A stretch of DNA of 54,436 bases from an uncultured Marvinbryantia sp. (GCA_934408725.1 CAKRVB010000018.1:1-54436), one strand, 5' to 3'; counted from the first letter of the stretch, positions 17,281-26,627 are shown. Numbers and translations: made by a program. The notes: generated from the letters alone by a model not told the origin.

Positions 17281-18363
17281 TTATAATTCCTCCCTGTACT
17301 TTTCCTGTCCCAGTTTGATCTCCATATATCTGGCATAGGCTGCAAATGCTGCCGGAATGGGATACTTCTCTTCCGTTTTCTCCGGTTCCACAAATAGATA
17401 GTCACCTGTTTCCTGTGGATCTTCAATTAAAATCAAATATGCTGTCATGTGCCATTCCACATGGCTGAAAATATGTTTTGCCATTTCCAGTTCTCTGATA
17501 CGAATTGGCGAAAATCCTTTTTCCTTTACCCAGGCAACGGCTTCATCCTGTGTCAGATGTCCCTCCGTATTCGGCAATTCATACAACCCGGACAGCAGGC
17601 CTTTTGGCGGCCGTTTGTGAATCGCAAGATGCTCTCCATCACGGATAATCATAACAGTCTTTTCTTCTACCCGACGAGGTTTTTTGGCCTTCTTTACAGG
17701 AATCTCATCCACAACTCCTTTTTTTCTGGCGAGGCACAGTTCTTTTAATGGACATACTTCGCAATGAGGTTCTCCATTCGGCACACAGACCATTGCGCCC
17801 AGTTCCATCAAGGCCTGGTTAAAAGCACCCGGACGATTCACCGGCATGATTGCAGCAATTTCCTGCTCCATGCTGCGTTTTACAGATTGTTTCAAAATGT
17901 CTTCTCTGCTCAGGGTGACTCTTGAGATTACTCTCAGTACATTTCCATCCACTGCCGGTGCCACTTTCCCATAGGCAATTGATGCAATAGCTCCGGCCGT
18001 ATAACTGCCAATTCCTTTCAATTTCTGAAGCTCCTGATAATCATCTGGCAGCTTTCCACCATATTCTTCGATCACTGTACGTGCTGCTATCTGCATATTC
18101 CGCACACGATTATAATAGCCAAGTCCTTCCCAGAGCTTTAACAGCTCCTCTTCTTCACAGTCTGCCAATGCCTGTATATCTGGCAGTGCCTCCATAAATC
18201 TCTGATAAAATGGCTTCACAGCCTCTACTCTTGTCTGCTGCAGCATAATCTCAGACACCCATACACGATATGGTGTCGGCTGATCCCTCCACGGAAGAAT
18301 CCGGGCATTCTGATCAAACCATTTCAGCAGTGGCTGTACGATTGATTCTAAATTTTCTTTCAT
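17281..18363 (-). CDS. mutY: A/G-specific adenine DNA glycosylase
   Basis: MutY removes adenine paired with 8-oxoguanine. The 360-residue product shows the catalytic region WVSEIMLQQTRVEAV near residue 35, the helix-hairpin-helix LKGIGSYTAGAI near 110, the catalytic Asp in PAVDGNVLRV, and a 4Fe-4S cluster in CX7CX2CX5C spacing (CVPNGEPHCEVCPLKELC). A NUDIX-like C-terminal domain (IHKRPPKGLLSGLYELP) recognises 8-oxoguanine. The length is usual. It sits 9 bases after the L,D-transpeptidase stop and adjoins the glycosyltransferase start, forming one transcription unit. Confidence 0.95.
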   Translation of the reverse strand: MKENLESIVQPLLKWFDQNARILPWRDQPTPYRVWVSEIMLQQTRVEAVKPFYQRFMEALPDIQALADCEEEELLKLWEGLGYYNRVRNMQIAARTVIEEYGGKLPDDYQELQKLKGIGSYTAGAIASIAYGKVAPAVDGNVLRVISRVTLSREDILKQSVKRSMEQEIAAIMPVNRPGAFNQALMELGAMVCVPNGEPHCEVCPLKELCLARKKGVVDEIPVKKAKKPRRVEEKTVMIIRDGEHLAIHKRPPKGLLSGLYELPNTEGHLTQDEAVAWVKEKGFSPIRIRELEMAKHIFSHVEWHMTAYLILIEDPQETGDYLFVEPEKTEEKYPIPAAFAAYARYMEIKLGQEKYREEL

Positions 18364-18372
18364 GTCATTCCT

Positions 18373-19851
18373 TTAATAATAGCAGATGATCGGTATTCCA
18401 TCATATACTCTTTCATAAATTTCTTTTGCTGCTGATGGTGGAAGATTCACACAACCATGAGAACCATTGGTCTGATAAATATTTCCTCCAAAGCTGCTCC
18501 GCCAGTTGGCATCATGGAGCCCTATGCCACCATTAAACGGCATCCAATAGGTCACTTTTGTCTCATACTCATTATTTTCACCTTTGAGCACAGACGGCGA
18601 TTCCTTATAATAAAGCGTATAGGTACCTTCCGGCGTCTTTCTGGATGGATCTGATGCCAGGCCAGATACACAATCTGTAGATACTGCTTCCTGTCCATCT
18701 ATATAAAGCCAGACATGCTGACTTCCCAGGTTTATTTCCACATAACTGTCTCCCAGATCACTATTGTACCAGCTGACTGCCGTCTGTGCAAACTCTGCGT
18801 AGGTGTCTCCCGTATTGCCTGCCCAGATAGCATCAATCAGATAGTCATAAGTGGCATCCTGATCCATCAGCCATCCATAGGAGCCTCCCGAAACAGTCAC
18901 TTCCCTGCCATCATGGGTACGGAATGTACGCGGTTTGTCTGCCGTATCATACTTCTCTGCCATCTCTGCCACAAAAGCCCGAATCGCATCATTATCCAGT
19001 TCCACATTACCAGAATCGTCATAGCTGAGCCATCCGCGCACTCTCTCTGCATCTACTTTCTCGGAATGTTCTCCAAAAAGATACGTCAGATCTGTACTGA
19101 TACAGGTATTCAGCTTTTCCACAGTCTGCGCCATGGTCTCATCATTCTGTCTCTTCACCGGAGTCTCATAACAGCCCTTTTCTTCCAGCGAAACCTTTAC
19201 ATTTGCGAAATCTACCGCTTCCTGGATAACACCGTATACCATATCTTTTTTCAAAAGATTACCTTCCACTTCTGGCACAACCTGATACTTTCCTTCCAGG
19301 AAGTCGATATATGCATCCGCCGGCTTTATTACCTGACTCTCATCCAGACAATTCAGTCCATCCACTGTCTGCCGCAGCATTTCTTCATCATACTGTGCGC
19401 TGGAATCAAAAGTATACGATATCTGATCCTTCATATACAACGGCCATCGATATAGCTTCTGACTGTTCAGGAATGCCTGTACTTCTCCCTTAGACACATA
19501 ATGATAATTGATCTGTTCTGCGGTGATCGTCTCTGTGTTGCCTCCACGTTCACCAATCTCCAGACGATAGTCAGCAATCCTGTCTGCCACTTTATCTTCT
19601 ACCTCTTCCACCGTCAGCTGCGATGCGTCAATACCATTGATCGAAGTGTGCAGGAAAAAATGATCTTTAAAATAAATCATTCCATAGAGATAGACCCCTG
19701 CCACTGCAAGCAAAACTAAAATAAGCAGGGAAAGAAAGATATTCCGGATCACTCGTCCGGCTGATCCCTTCTTCTCCCTGTTCTCTCCCTGCTCCCTTTC
19801 TGTCCGTCTGCGTCTCGCTTCCTCACCGGAACGCTCCCCTGTTTCTCGCAT
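18373..19851 (-). CDS. L,D-transpeptidase with peptidoglycan-binding domain
   Basis: The 492-residue cell-wall enzyme has a charged N-terminal tail (rich in R and E) and one membrane anchor (IFLSLLILVLLAVAGVYLYG) near residues 38-58. Two repeats of the PG_binding_4 type fill the middle, including GGSYGWLMDQDA. The YkuD catalytic domain lies at about 365-490, with GIGLHD and the nucleophile-bearing SHGCVNLP. It would form 3-3 crosslinks in peptidoglycan or attach proteins outside the membrane. The protein ends right after the fold (IICYY). It heads the operon that continues with mutY and the glycosyltransferase. Confidence 0.93.
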   Translation of the reverse strand: MRETGERSGEEARRRRTEREQGENREKKGSAGRVIRNIFLSLLILVLLAVAGVYLYGMIYFKDHFFLHTSINGIDASQLTVEEVEDKVADRIADYRLEIGERGGNTETITAEQINYHYVSKGEVQAFLNSQKLYRWPLYMKDQISYTFDSSAQYDEEMLRQTVDGLNCLDESQVIKPADAYIDFLEGKYQVVPEVEGNLLKKDMVYGVIQEAVDFANVKVSLEEKGCYETPVKRQNDETMAQTVEKLNTCISTDLTYLFGEHSEKVDAERVRGWLSYDDSGNVELDNDAIRAFVAEMAEKYDTADKPRTFRTHDGREVTVSGGSYGWLMDQDATYDYLIDAIWAGNTGDTYAEFAQTAVSWYNSDLGDSYVEINLGSQHVWLYIDGQEAVSTDCVSGLASDPSRKTPEGTYTLYYKESPSVLKGENNEYETKVTYWMPFNGGIGLHDANWRSSFGGNIYQTNGSHGCVNLPPSAAKEIYERVYDGIPIICYY

Positions 19852-19981
19852 CTTTTTATTTCCCCCAAAATATCTTTACTGTTCACAGCTCTGTTTCTTC
19901 AAAAGTATACCATATTTTATATGCTGTGAAAAGGCTCTTCTGCACAGCCACAAAAAATTAAGTTTTTCTTCATGTTCCTGT

Positions 19982-20752
19982 TCAGGTTGTAATATAAGTC
20001 TGATAGCCATGCTCTCTTAAATCAGCTTCCATTCGTACTGCATTTTCCAGTTTACGAAAAGCCCCCACCTGTACCAGATAGTATCCGTCTTTCTCCAGCA
20101 GGAACACCGGGTAACCTTCCTCTTCCAGTTTTTCCTGCTGCCGGATGGCATTTTCCCGATTTCGAAACGCACCGGTCTGCACCCGGTAGTAAACCTCCTC
20201 CTGATCCTGCACAGTATCATCAGAAATCTGAAAATTTGCTAAAATTGTGTCTGCAATCGCATCTGCAATCCGATCGAACTCTTCATCAAACAAACGATTG
20301 TCTTCCTCACTGTTGATAAACCCACTTTCCACCAGAACTGCCGGCATTTTGCTCCTTCTTAATATAACCAGTCCCGGCCTGCTCTTTACCCCATTATTAC
20401 GAAACCCGATATTTTCCAGTCCATCATTGATCTGCTCTGCAATCTCCGCTTTTTCTCCGTTTTTGTCATACACCAATGTTTCAACCCCAGTATATTGATT
20501 TGGATATTCACTGGAATTGCGGTGCAGTGATATCAGAAAGTCTGCCCCGGACTCATTGGCTGCCATGGCTTTCTGATAAGGTGTCTGATAAATATCCTCT
20601 GTTCTGGTATAGTAAACATCCAGTCCACCATTTTGCAATCTTTCTCCCACTGCCAGTGCCAGTTTCAGATTATCCTCTTTTTCCTGCCGTCCCTGATAGA
20701 CCGCTCCTGGGTCTGCTCCCCCATGTCCTGCATCAATTGCTATTTTTGTCAT
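19982..20752 (-). CDS. N-acetylmuramoyl-L-alanine amidase with SPOR domain, no signal peptide
   Basis: This is a 256-residue Amidase_3 zinc hydrolase of the CwlD/LytC type. The metal ligands H10 (DAGHGG), E24 and H77 (SLHRNS) and the catalytic E142 (VLVESGFI) are all in place. A SPOR domain at about residues 185-256, with two GAFR-type repeats, binds glycan strands stripped of side peptides. Unusually, the protein starts straight at the catalytic domain, with no signal peptide or membrane span, although CAGGAG places the start firmly. It may act inside the mother cell or after lysis, or leave by another route. It is transcribed apart from the L,D-transpeptidase (130-base gap). Confidence 0.9.
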   Translation of the reverse strand: MTKIAIDAGHGGADPGAVYQGRQEKEDNLKLALAVGERLQNGGLDVYYTRTEDIYQTPYQKAMAANESGADFLISLHRNSSEYPNQYTGVETLVYDKNGEKAEIAEQINDGLENIGFRNNGVKSRPGLVILRRSKMPAVLVESGFINSEEDNRLFDEEFDRIADAIADTILANFQISDDTVQDQEEVYYRVQTGAFRNRENAIRQQEKLEEEGYPVFLLEKDGYYLVQVGAFRKLENAVRMEADLREHGYQTYITT

Positions 20753-20821
20753 AAAAATACTCCTGCATCATGCTGTCTCTATAGCATATGCAGAAGCGCT
20801 TCTGTTGGATGCTGGCTTTTC

Positions 20822-21166
20822 TTACCGCTCTCTGCTGTGCTGTATCGCACTTATCGATACCGGCTTCAGCAAATAATCATTGATAAACAGCTTCCAGCCA
20901 TCCATCGCATATTCTTTCGTATCTGAAATAAAATTAATCTTCACCCGATCATTTTGCTTTCGCAATTCTTTTGCCAGAGCGATTCCGGACATTCGTGTCA
21001 ATATCACTTCCGTAAAGCAAACATCAATCTGTCTGTTTTTTGCATAATCTAAAGCGTCTTCTCCGCTGGGAAAAGCAGATATGCAATCTTCCTTATAGAC
21101 GGCCTGTACTTTCCGTCTCAGATCCGTCCGTTCTTTTCTGTCATTAATCACCAGAATCACTTCCAT
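20822..21166 (-). CDS. Degenerate response-regulator receiver protein (Asp replaced by Glu)
   Basis: This 114-residue protein is a single receiver fold. The acidic pair is reduced to N8-D9, the phospho-acceptor Asp position is Glu53 (CFTEVILTRMSG in place of the usual D..MP.M.G), and S81 and K101 (YLLKP) of the switch are kept. It should therefore not be phosphorylated normally and may mimic the active state. It starts inside the preceding response regulator (23-base overlap), implying coupled translation and roughly equal amounts. No output domain is present. A role as partner or competitor of the response regulator is an inference. Confidence 0.8.
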   Translation of the reverse strand: MEVILVINDRKERTDLRRKVQAVYKEDCISAFPSGEDALDYAKNRQIDVCFTEVILTRMSGIALAKELRKQNDRVKINFISDTKEYAMDGWKLFINDYLLKPVSISAIQHSRER

Positions 21167-21986
21167 GCTTCTCGAACACTCCCTTTGAAAATTCTGCCCA
21201 GCTGTAGTTTCTCATATATTCACCGTTATAAGAATTCACAGCCAGTGGATCTCCCTTCATAAAGTCATAGGCATCACACTGAATTTTGCTGACATCCAAC
21301 GCCAGGTGATTCCAGGTTTTCAAATACAGATCCTCTATCCCTTCTTTTTTCAAATCTGCCTTAAGGCTATTCATAATCACGTTTGTCTGACTTTTCAGAT
21401 TCCGGTCATATACACGGTCCTCAAACAGTACTCCGGCAATCTCTGCCGTCGTAACCGATGCTCCCCTGCGGTCCACCAGATAAGCAAACAATTCTTTCTC
21501 CCTGGCCCGTTCAAAGGTCATCGGCTTTCCATCTACAAACACTTCAAAATTCCCAAAAGTCTGGACTTTTACCGTCTTTTGTCCATGAAGCTTCTTCGCT
21601 GCAGCTTCTTCCATCCAGTTTTTATCCATATTCCGAAGTGTTTCGCGAATATCGTCCGCCTTTATCGGCTTCAGCAGATATCCAATAGCATATACATGAT
21701 AAGCTTCAAACGCATATTCACTATATGCGGTACAGAATAAGATCTTCGTCTTTGGAAAAGATTCCTTTATCAGCTTTGCCAGTTCAATTCCTGTCATTCC
21801 CCGCAACTTAATATCAAGAAACGCATAATCCAATGGAGTCTGCTCTTTCCTGCATGTTTCCAGAAAAGAAAGAACCTCCCCTGTTTTCTGAAATCCAGAG
21901 ATCGTTTCTTCCGGAAACACTTCCTTTAAGGCTCTTGTCAATGCCTTCAATTCCAGGCTTTCATCATCTACCGCTAAAATCTGCAT
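21144..21986 (-). CDS. Response regulator with SARP-like DNA-binding output
   Basis: The 280-residue product opens with an intact receiver domain (acidic pocket D7-D8, phospho-acceptor D58 in FLDIKLRGMTG, lysine in YLLKPI). At about residue 125 an OmpR-type winged helix of the SARP/BTAD style begins (VQTFGNFEVFVDGKPM, then KELFAYLVDRRGASVT). It would be the transcriptional output for the kinase encoded next to it (21999-22721) and is followed by the degenerate receiver. The kinase stop is 12 bases upstream, so the three genes form one unit. Targets are unknown; the neighbouring P-type ATPase is the obvious candidate. Confidence 0.9.
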   Translation of the reverse strand: MQILAVDDESLELKALTRALKEVFPEETISGFQKTGEVLSFLETCRKEQTPLDYAFLDIKLRGMTGIELAKLIKESFPKTKILFCTAYSEYAFEAYHVYAIGYLLKPIKADDIRETLRNMDKNWMEEAAAKKLHGQKTVKVQTFGNFEVFVDGKPMTFERAREKELFAYLVDRRGASVTTAEIAGVLFEDRVYDRNLKSQTNVIMNSLKADLKKEGIEDLYLKTWNHLALDVSKIQCDAYDFMKGDPLAVNSYNGEYMRNYSWAEFSKGVFEKHGSDSGD

Positions 21987-21998
21987 ATTCCATCTCCG

Positions 21999-22721
21999 TT
22001 ATCGTTCTGTTTTTAACGTAATCTTTACCTCTGTTCCCGTCTCTTTTCTGCTGCGAATGGTCATGGTTCCATTCACCATCTTTTCAATTCGATGTTTTAC
22101 ATTTGATAATCCTATATGTGTACGGCCATCTTTCTGAATGGGGATATGTTCAATCTCGTCCACATCGAATCCAATCCCGTCATCCCGGATGGTTATCACA
22201 ATCTGATCTCCATCTCTGCGTGTCTCGATCCAGACCGTTCCGCCTTCTTCTTTGTTTCCAACTCCATACTTCACTGCATTTTCTACAATGGGCTGAATCG
22301 TCAATGTAGGAAGGAAAAAATCATCTTCCCGGATATCATATTCCACATGAAGTTCATCACCAAAGCGGATCTGTTCCAGATGGAGGTAGTGTTTTACATG
22401 TGCCAGTTCCCGTGAAAATGGAACTGGCACTTTACTTCTGAGAGAATCCATATTGCCGCGCAAGAATGACGAAAACTCTTCCAAAGCTTCCTGTGCCTTT
22501 TTGGGGTCTTCTATACATAATTCGCGAATCGTCGAAAGAGAATTATACAGAAAATGAGGCTGTATCTGACTGAGCATAATAGAAATATCCGTCTCCTTCA
22601 GCCGTTCATCAAGTTCTTTCTCTCTCTTTTTTAATATTATTATCTGACATCCCTGCCAGATACAGAGGCATGCCAAAAGGATCCATACTATGATGAAACA
22701 TACTGTTCTGGCAGTCATCAT
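21999..22721 (-). CDS. Short LytS/YehU-type sensor histidine kinase
   Basis: The 240-residue kinase has one N-terminal membrane span (residues ~7-30), a short coiled stretch of charged residues, the His_kinase motif with H56 (QIQPHFLYNSL), and an ATP-binding domain (IVENAVKYG, DDGIGFD and GLSNVKHRI boxes). There is no extracellular sensor domain, so it probably senses within the membrane, through a partner protein, or from the cytoplasm. It precedes its response regulator by 12 bases and follows the P-type ATPase by a similarly short gap. That suggests the ATPase may itself be the sensing partner. Confidence 0.9.
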   Translation of the reverse strand: MMTARTVCFIIVWILLACLCIWQGCQIIILKKREKELDERLKETDISIMLSQIQPHFLYNSLSTIRELCIEDPKKAQEALEEFSSFLRGNMDSLRSKVPVPFSRELAHVKHYLHLEQIRFGDELHVEYDIREDDFFLPTLTIQPIVENAVKYGVGNKEEGGTVWIETRRDGDQIVITIRDDGIGFDVDEIEHIPIQKDGRTHIGLSNVKHRIEKMVNGTMTIRSRKETGTEVKITLKTER

Positions 22722-22733
22722 TCCATTCCCCCA

Positions 22734-25073
22734 TTATTTCTCTGCCTTTTTTAATTTTCCATCCATCCACTCAAAGATATGTGTCAGTCCCTGATTCAGA
22801 ACACATACCATACAGATCATCGGAATCAGGAATAAACTCTGCCAGCAATCCAACCGATGAATTCCCAGGAAACCAGGTGCGATTACCAGTCCCGCTGCAA
22901 AAATCACAGTAAGGCTCACACACAACGCTTTGTGATATCTGGTCATCGGCATACAAACTCTGTATACTACAATCAGACTGGCCATACCGCCGAGTACCAG
23001 ATGATACAGAGATGACAAAAGACCTTCTCCGTTCCAGAACGGCGAAAGCACTTCTGTCAGAACCAGTGTTCCAACCATGGTCAAGGCTGCCGGCAACGCA
23101 ACACGCATTACATGACGTAAAAAACCTTCTGAAATGCTGTTCTGATTTTGTTCCAGAGTCAGAAGAAAGCTCGGTACACCGATCGCCACACCACTGATCC
23201 AGGACAGCTGAATCGGTATAAATGGATATTCTTTTTGCCAGAAAATAAAAATCAGACAAAGTAAAACCGAATAAATCGTCTTGGTCAGATACAGTGAACT
23301 GACCTTTTCAATGTTACTGATAATGGTTCGTCCTTCTCCTACAATATTGGTCATACTTGCGAAGTTCGAATCCAGCAGCACGATATGTGCTACCTGTTTT
23401 GCTGCATCACTTCCGGCAGCCATGGCAATACCACAATCTGCATCTTTCAGTGCCAGGACATCATTGACACCATCTCCCACCATTCCGGCAATTTTTCCAT
23501 TTGCCTGACAGGCCTTGATAATATTCTGCTTCTGTTCCGGACGCACACGGCCAAACACTGCATACTTCTCCACCACTTCCCGCAGTTCTTCAAAATCCTC
23601 CGGCAGATTTCTGGCATCCAGATATCTCTCTGCGCCCTCCAGTCCTGCTTTTCCGGCTATCTGGGATACGGTCACCGGATTGTCTCCGGACAGAACCTTA
23701 ATTGCTACTTTCTGCTCTCTGAAGTATGCAAATGTATCCTTTGCCTCCGGACGTATCTGGTCTTCAATAATGATCAGTCCAAGTGGTTTTACCTCGTCCA
23801 CCCGGCTTTCCTCTGCCTTTACTGCCACAGAAGCAAGAAGCAATACACGCATACCTTCCGCAGAATACCGATTCACCTGTTCCAGAAGCTGTGTATCCTC
23901 TGGTACCAGAAACTCCGGTGCACCAAGGGCATATCCCCCATGTTCTTCAAAAAAAGCTGCCCGGTACTTACGGTCAGAAGAAAATGGGATCTTCTCTTCT
24001 GCTTTCCATTTTCCGGTCTTTTTAAACTTCTTTCTCAGTGCATCCTGTGTGCTGTTCACATCATCAAAAACCCATGTCAGTTCACTCATAATGGAAGTCA
24101 GTTCTTCCACACTCTGCTCTTCCTGCACTGGAACCACATCGATAACATCCAGCTTTCCAGTGGTAATCGTTCCTGTTTTATCCAGACACAGAACATTCAC
24201 TCTTGCCAGTGCTTCAATCGCCTCCATCTCCTGTACCAGCGCTTTTTTCCTGGCCAGTCTGCCCACACCAAGAACAAAAGATACGCTGGTGAGAAGTACG
24301 AGTCCTTCCGGAATCATACCAATGACACCAGCTACCGTATTCACAATGGCATCCGATGTTGTTTCCGCAATTCCTCTCTGGGATAGATACAGCAGGATTC
24401 CTACCGGAATCAGCAGTACGCCATCAATCTTTATGATTTTCTTTATGATCTCCTGCATCTGGGAAGATGCACGTTTTTTTATCTTTGCTTTTTTTGCCAG
24501 TGTTGCAGCATAATTATTGTCCCCTACATGAAAGACCTTCGCCACACCACTGCCGGAAACCAGGTAGCTTCCTGACAAAAGTTCTTCTCCTGCCTGTTTT
24601 TTTACCGGCCTGGACTCTCCAGTCAGCATAGATTCATTCACTTCTATTCCAGTGGCATCCAGCAATCTGCAGTCAGCACATACCTGCTCACCGCTCTCTA
24701 CCAGAATGACGTCATCTACCACCACATCACTGACATCTATTTCCTTTGTTACTCCCTCACGAATCACTCTTGTTCTGGCAACAGTCATCACTGAAATCTG
24801 ATCAATCAGTTTTTTTACTTTCAGCTCCTGCACAATACCAATCGCAGTATTGATCAGAATCACACCCATAAATGTCATATTCTTGAACTGTCCAGTCAGG
24901 GCCACCAGTACTGCAAGAAACAGATTCAGGAAATTAAAGTAAGTAAGAGAATGTTCTTTTACGATATCTGACACAGATTTGGATGCACTGGTATTCATTC
25001 GATTGGTGCGATCCATCCTGATCCTGTCTTCTACTTCTGCAGATGATAATCCATGAAATTGCTTTTCTTCCAT
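22734..25073 (-). CDS. P-type cation-transporting ATPase (CtpE-like)
   Basis: The 779-residue membrane pump couples ATP hydrolysis to ion movement. The visible motifs are TGES in the actuator domain, DKTGTITTGK with the phosphorylated Asp near residue 298, and GDGVNDVLALKDAD of the hinge. MIPEGLVLLTS in the fourth span carries the PEGL ion-site motif of Ca-type pumps. No N-terminal metal-binding CxxC and no CPx motif are present, so heavy-metal export is unlikely. The closest known subgroup by motif is CtpE, implicated in calcium uptake in mycobacteria; the ion here is unproven. The ATG at 25073 (CAGGAG before it) is preferred over the longer frame. It is followed by the two-component genes. 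Confidence 0.9.
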   Translation of the reverse strand: MEEKQFHGLSSAEVEDRIRMDRTNRMNTSASKSVSDIVKEHSLTYFNFLNLFLAVLVALTGQFKNMTFMGVILINTAIGIVQELKVKKLIDQISVMTVARTRVIREGVTKEIDVSDVVVDDVILVESGEQVCADCRLLDATGIEVNESMLTGESRPVKKQAGEELLSGSYLVSGSGVAKVFHVGDNNYAATLAKKAKIKKRASSQMQEIIKKIIKIDGVLLIPVGILLYLSQRGIAETTSDAIVNTVAGVIGMIPEGLVLLTSVSFVLGVGRLARKKALVQEMEAIEALARVNVLCLDKTGTITTGKLDVIDVVPVQEEQSVEELTSIMSELTWVFDDVNSTQDALRKKFKKTGKWKAEEKIPFSSDRKYRAAFFEEHGGYALGAPEFLVPEDTQLLEQVNRYSAEGMRVLLLASVAVKAEESRVDEVKPLGLIIIEDQIRPEAKDTFAYFREQKVAIKVLSGDNPVTVSQIAGKAGLEGAERYLDARNLPEDFEELREVVEKYAVFGRVRPEQKQNIIKACQANGKIAGMVGDGVNDVLALKDADCGIAMAAGSDAAKQVAHIVLLDSNFASMTNIVGEGRTIISNIEKVSSLYLTKTIYSVLLCLIFIFWQKEYPFIPIQLSWISGVAIGVPSFLLTLEQNQNSISEGFLRHVMRVALPAALTMVGTLVLTEVLSPFWNGEGLLSSLYHLVLGGMASLIVVYRVCMPMTRYHKALCVSLTVIFAAGLVIAPGFLGIHRLDCWQSLFLIPMICMVCVLNQGLTHIFEWMDGKLKKAEK

Positions 25074-25090
25074 ATGCACTCCTGTTCTGT

Positions 25091-26494
25091 CTATTCTTTT
25101 CCATTCCAGCAATAGGTACACAGGCTGTCCGGGTTAATTCCTACGGACTGTATCATATCATCCAGTCTGTGATATCTCAGCGAGGAAAAATTCATCTCCC
25201 GTCCAATCGCCTCTACCATATCATGATACTTGTCTGTATCCGGATTGGCATATTCCTGAAGAATTTCCTCATCCTGGTGCCCTTCCAGCCTCTGAATAAT
25301 CCGCCTGGTAATCAAGTCCATGTCTGAAGTGGATCTCGAAAAATTCAGGAATCTGCAGCCGTAAATCAACGGTGGGCATGCCGGTCTGATATGTACCTCT
25401 CTTGCTCCACTGCGATACAGGAACTCCGTAGTTTCGCGAAGCTGCGTTCCTCTTACAATAGAATCATCAATTAAAAGCAGCCTTCTTCCCTTAATCAGAT
25501 CATGAACTGGAATCAGCTTCATCTTTGCGATCTGATTTCTCTGGCTCTGTATCGTCGGCATGAAGGAACGCGGCCAGGTCGGTGTATATTTAATGAAAGG
25601 TCTGGAAAACGGGATTCCTGATTCATTAGCATATCCTACGGCATGAGCTGTTCCGGAATCTGGCACCCCCGCCACTGTGTCTGCAGCCACGTTATCTCTG
25701 CGTGCCAGCAGCTTACCACAGTTATACCTCATCTGTTCCACGCTGATTCCCTCATAAGAAGAAGAAGGATATCCATAGTATACCCATAAAAAGGTACAGA
25801 TTTTCATCTTCTCACCAGGTTTCACCAATGTAATCACTGCTTCCGGGGTCATCACAACAATCTCACCAGGTCCAAGCTCCCGGTATTCTTCATAGCCCAG
25901 ATTCAGATAAGCAAAACTTTCAAAAGACGCACAATACGCATCATCCTTTTTCCCCAGTGCTATCGGAGTTCGTCCCATTTTATCTCTGGCGAGATAAATT
26001 CCCTTTGGTGTCAGAAGCTGCAGAGTCAGGGAGCCATCTATCTTATCCTGTGCATACTGAATACCTTCCACAATGCTTTCCTTCTGATTGATCAATGTAG
26101 CCACCAGCTCGGTAGCATTAATTTCCCCCGTAGTCATCTCCATAAAATGAGTATGCCCAGAACGGAACAGCTCTTCTTCCAACTGCTCCATATTATTGAT
26201 CCTGCCAACTGTCGAGATCACATAAGTGCCATGATGGGAACGAATCAAAAGCGGCTGTGGCTCATAATCCGAAATACAGCCAATTCCCATATACCCTTTC
26301 ATCTCATTTGCTTCTTTTTCAAACTTAGTTCGGAATGGCGAATTCTCAATATTGTGAATCGCCCGGTCAAACCCGTCTTTTCCATACACTGCCATCCCAC
26401 CTCGTCTGGTTCCCAGATGAGAATGATAATCCGTTCCAAAAAATAAATCAAATACACAATCCTGCTTTGATGCTACCGCAAAAAATCCGCCCAT
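25091..26494 (-). CDS. Amidophosphoribosyltransferase-like protein lacking the nucleophilic Cys
   Basis: The 467-residue protein has the two-domain plan of PurF: an N-terminal Ntn glutamine amidotransferase fold (RRGGMAVYG, GYMGIGC, GTYVISTVGRINN) and a C-terminal phosphoribosyltransferase domain with the PRPP loop LLLIDDSIVRGTQ and the YANESGIPFS region. In true PurF a cysteine becomes residue 1 after Met removal. Here the start reads MGGFFAV, with AAGGAGG fixing the ATG, so the nucleophile is missing. The protein cannot release ammonia from glutamine in the usual way. It could use free ammonia, work with another amidotransferase, or have a different role. I withhold the symbol purF for that reason. 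Confidence 0.88.
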   Translation of the reverse strand: MGGFFAVASKQDCVFDLFFGTDYHSHLGTRRGGMAVYGKDGFDRAIHNIENSPFRTKFEKEANEMKGYMGIGCISDYEPQPLLIRSHHGTYVISTVGRINNMEQLEEELFRSGHTHFMEMTTGEINATELVATLINQKESIVEGIQYAQDKIDGSLTLQLLTPKGIYLARDKMGRTPIALGKKDDAYCASFESFAYLNLGYEEYRELGPGEIVVMTPEAVITLVKPGEKMKICTFLWVYYGYPSSSYEGISVEQMRYNCGKLLARRDNVAADTVAGVPDSGTAHAVGYANESGIPFSRPFIKYTPTWPRSFMPTIQSQRNQIAKMKLIPVHDLIKGRRLLLIDDSIVRGTQLRETTEFLYRSGAREVHIRPACPPLIYGCRFLNFSRSTSDMDLITRRIIQRLEGHQDEEILQEYANPDTDKYHDMVEAIGREMNFSSLRYHRLDDMIQSVGINPDSLCTYCWNGKE

Positions 26495-26627
26495 ATATCC
26501 TCCTTATATCTGCTGTAATGCAGTATTTCTCTGTCCCTGGCTATTACCATTATGAACAGGCATTTTTATCTCCAATCTGCCATATCTGCTATTCCTACAC
26601 AAATACAGAAATTTCCATATCATGTAC

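Noticed and set aside
23385..24513. Two long plus-strand frames of over 330 codons
   Set aside because: Both lie entirely inside the P-type ATPase gene, whose motifs are all intact on the other strand; they are antisense shadows.
26495..26621. Purine-type riboswitch in the leader of the PurF-like gene
   Set aside because: The leader has room, but I find neither the conserved core nor the paired loops of the purine or PRPP classes.
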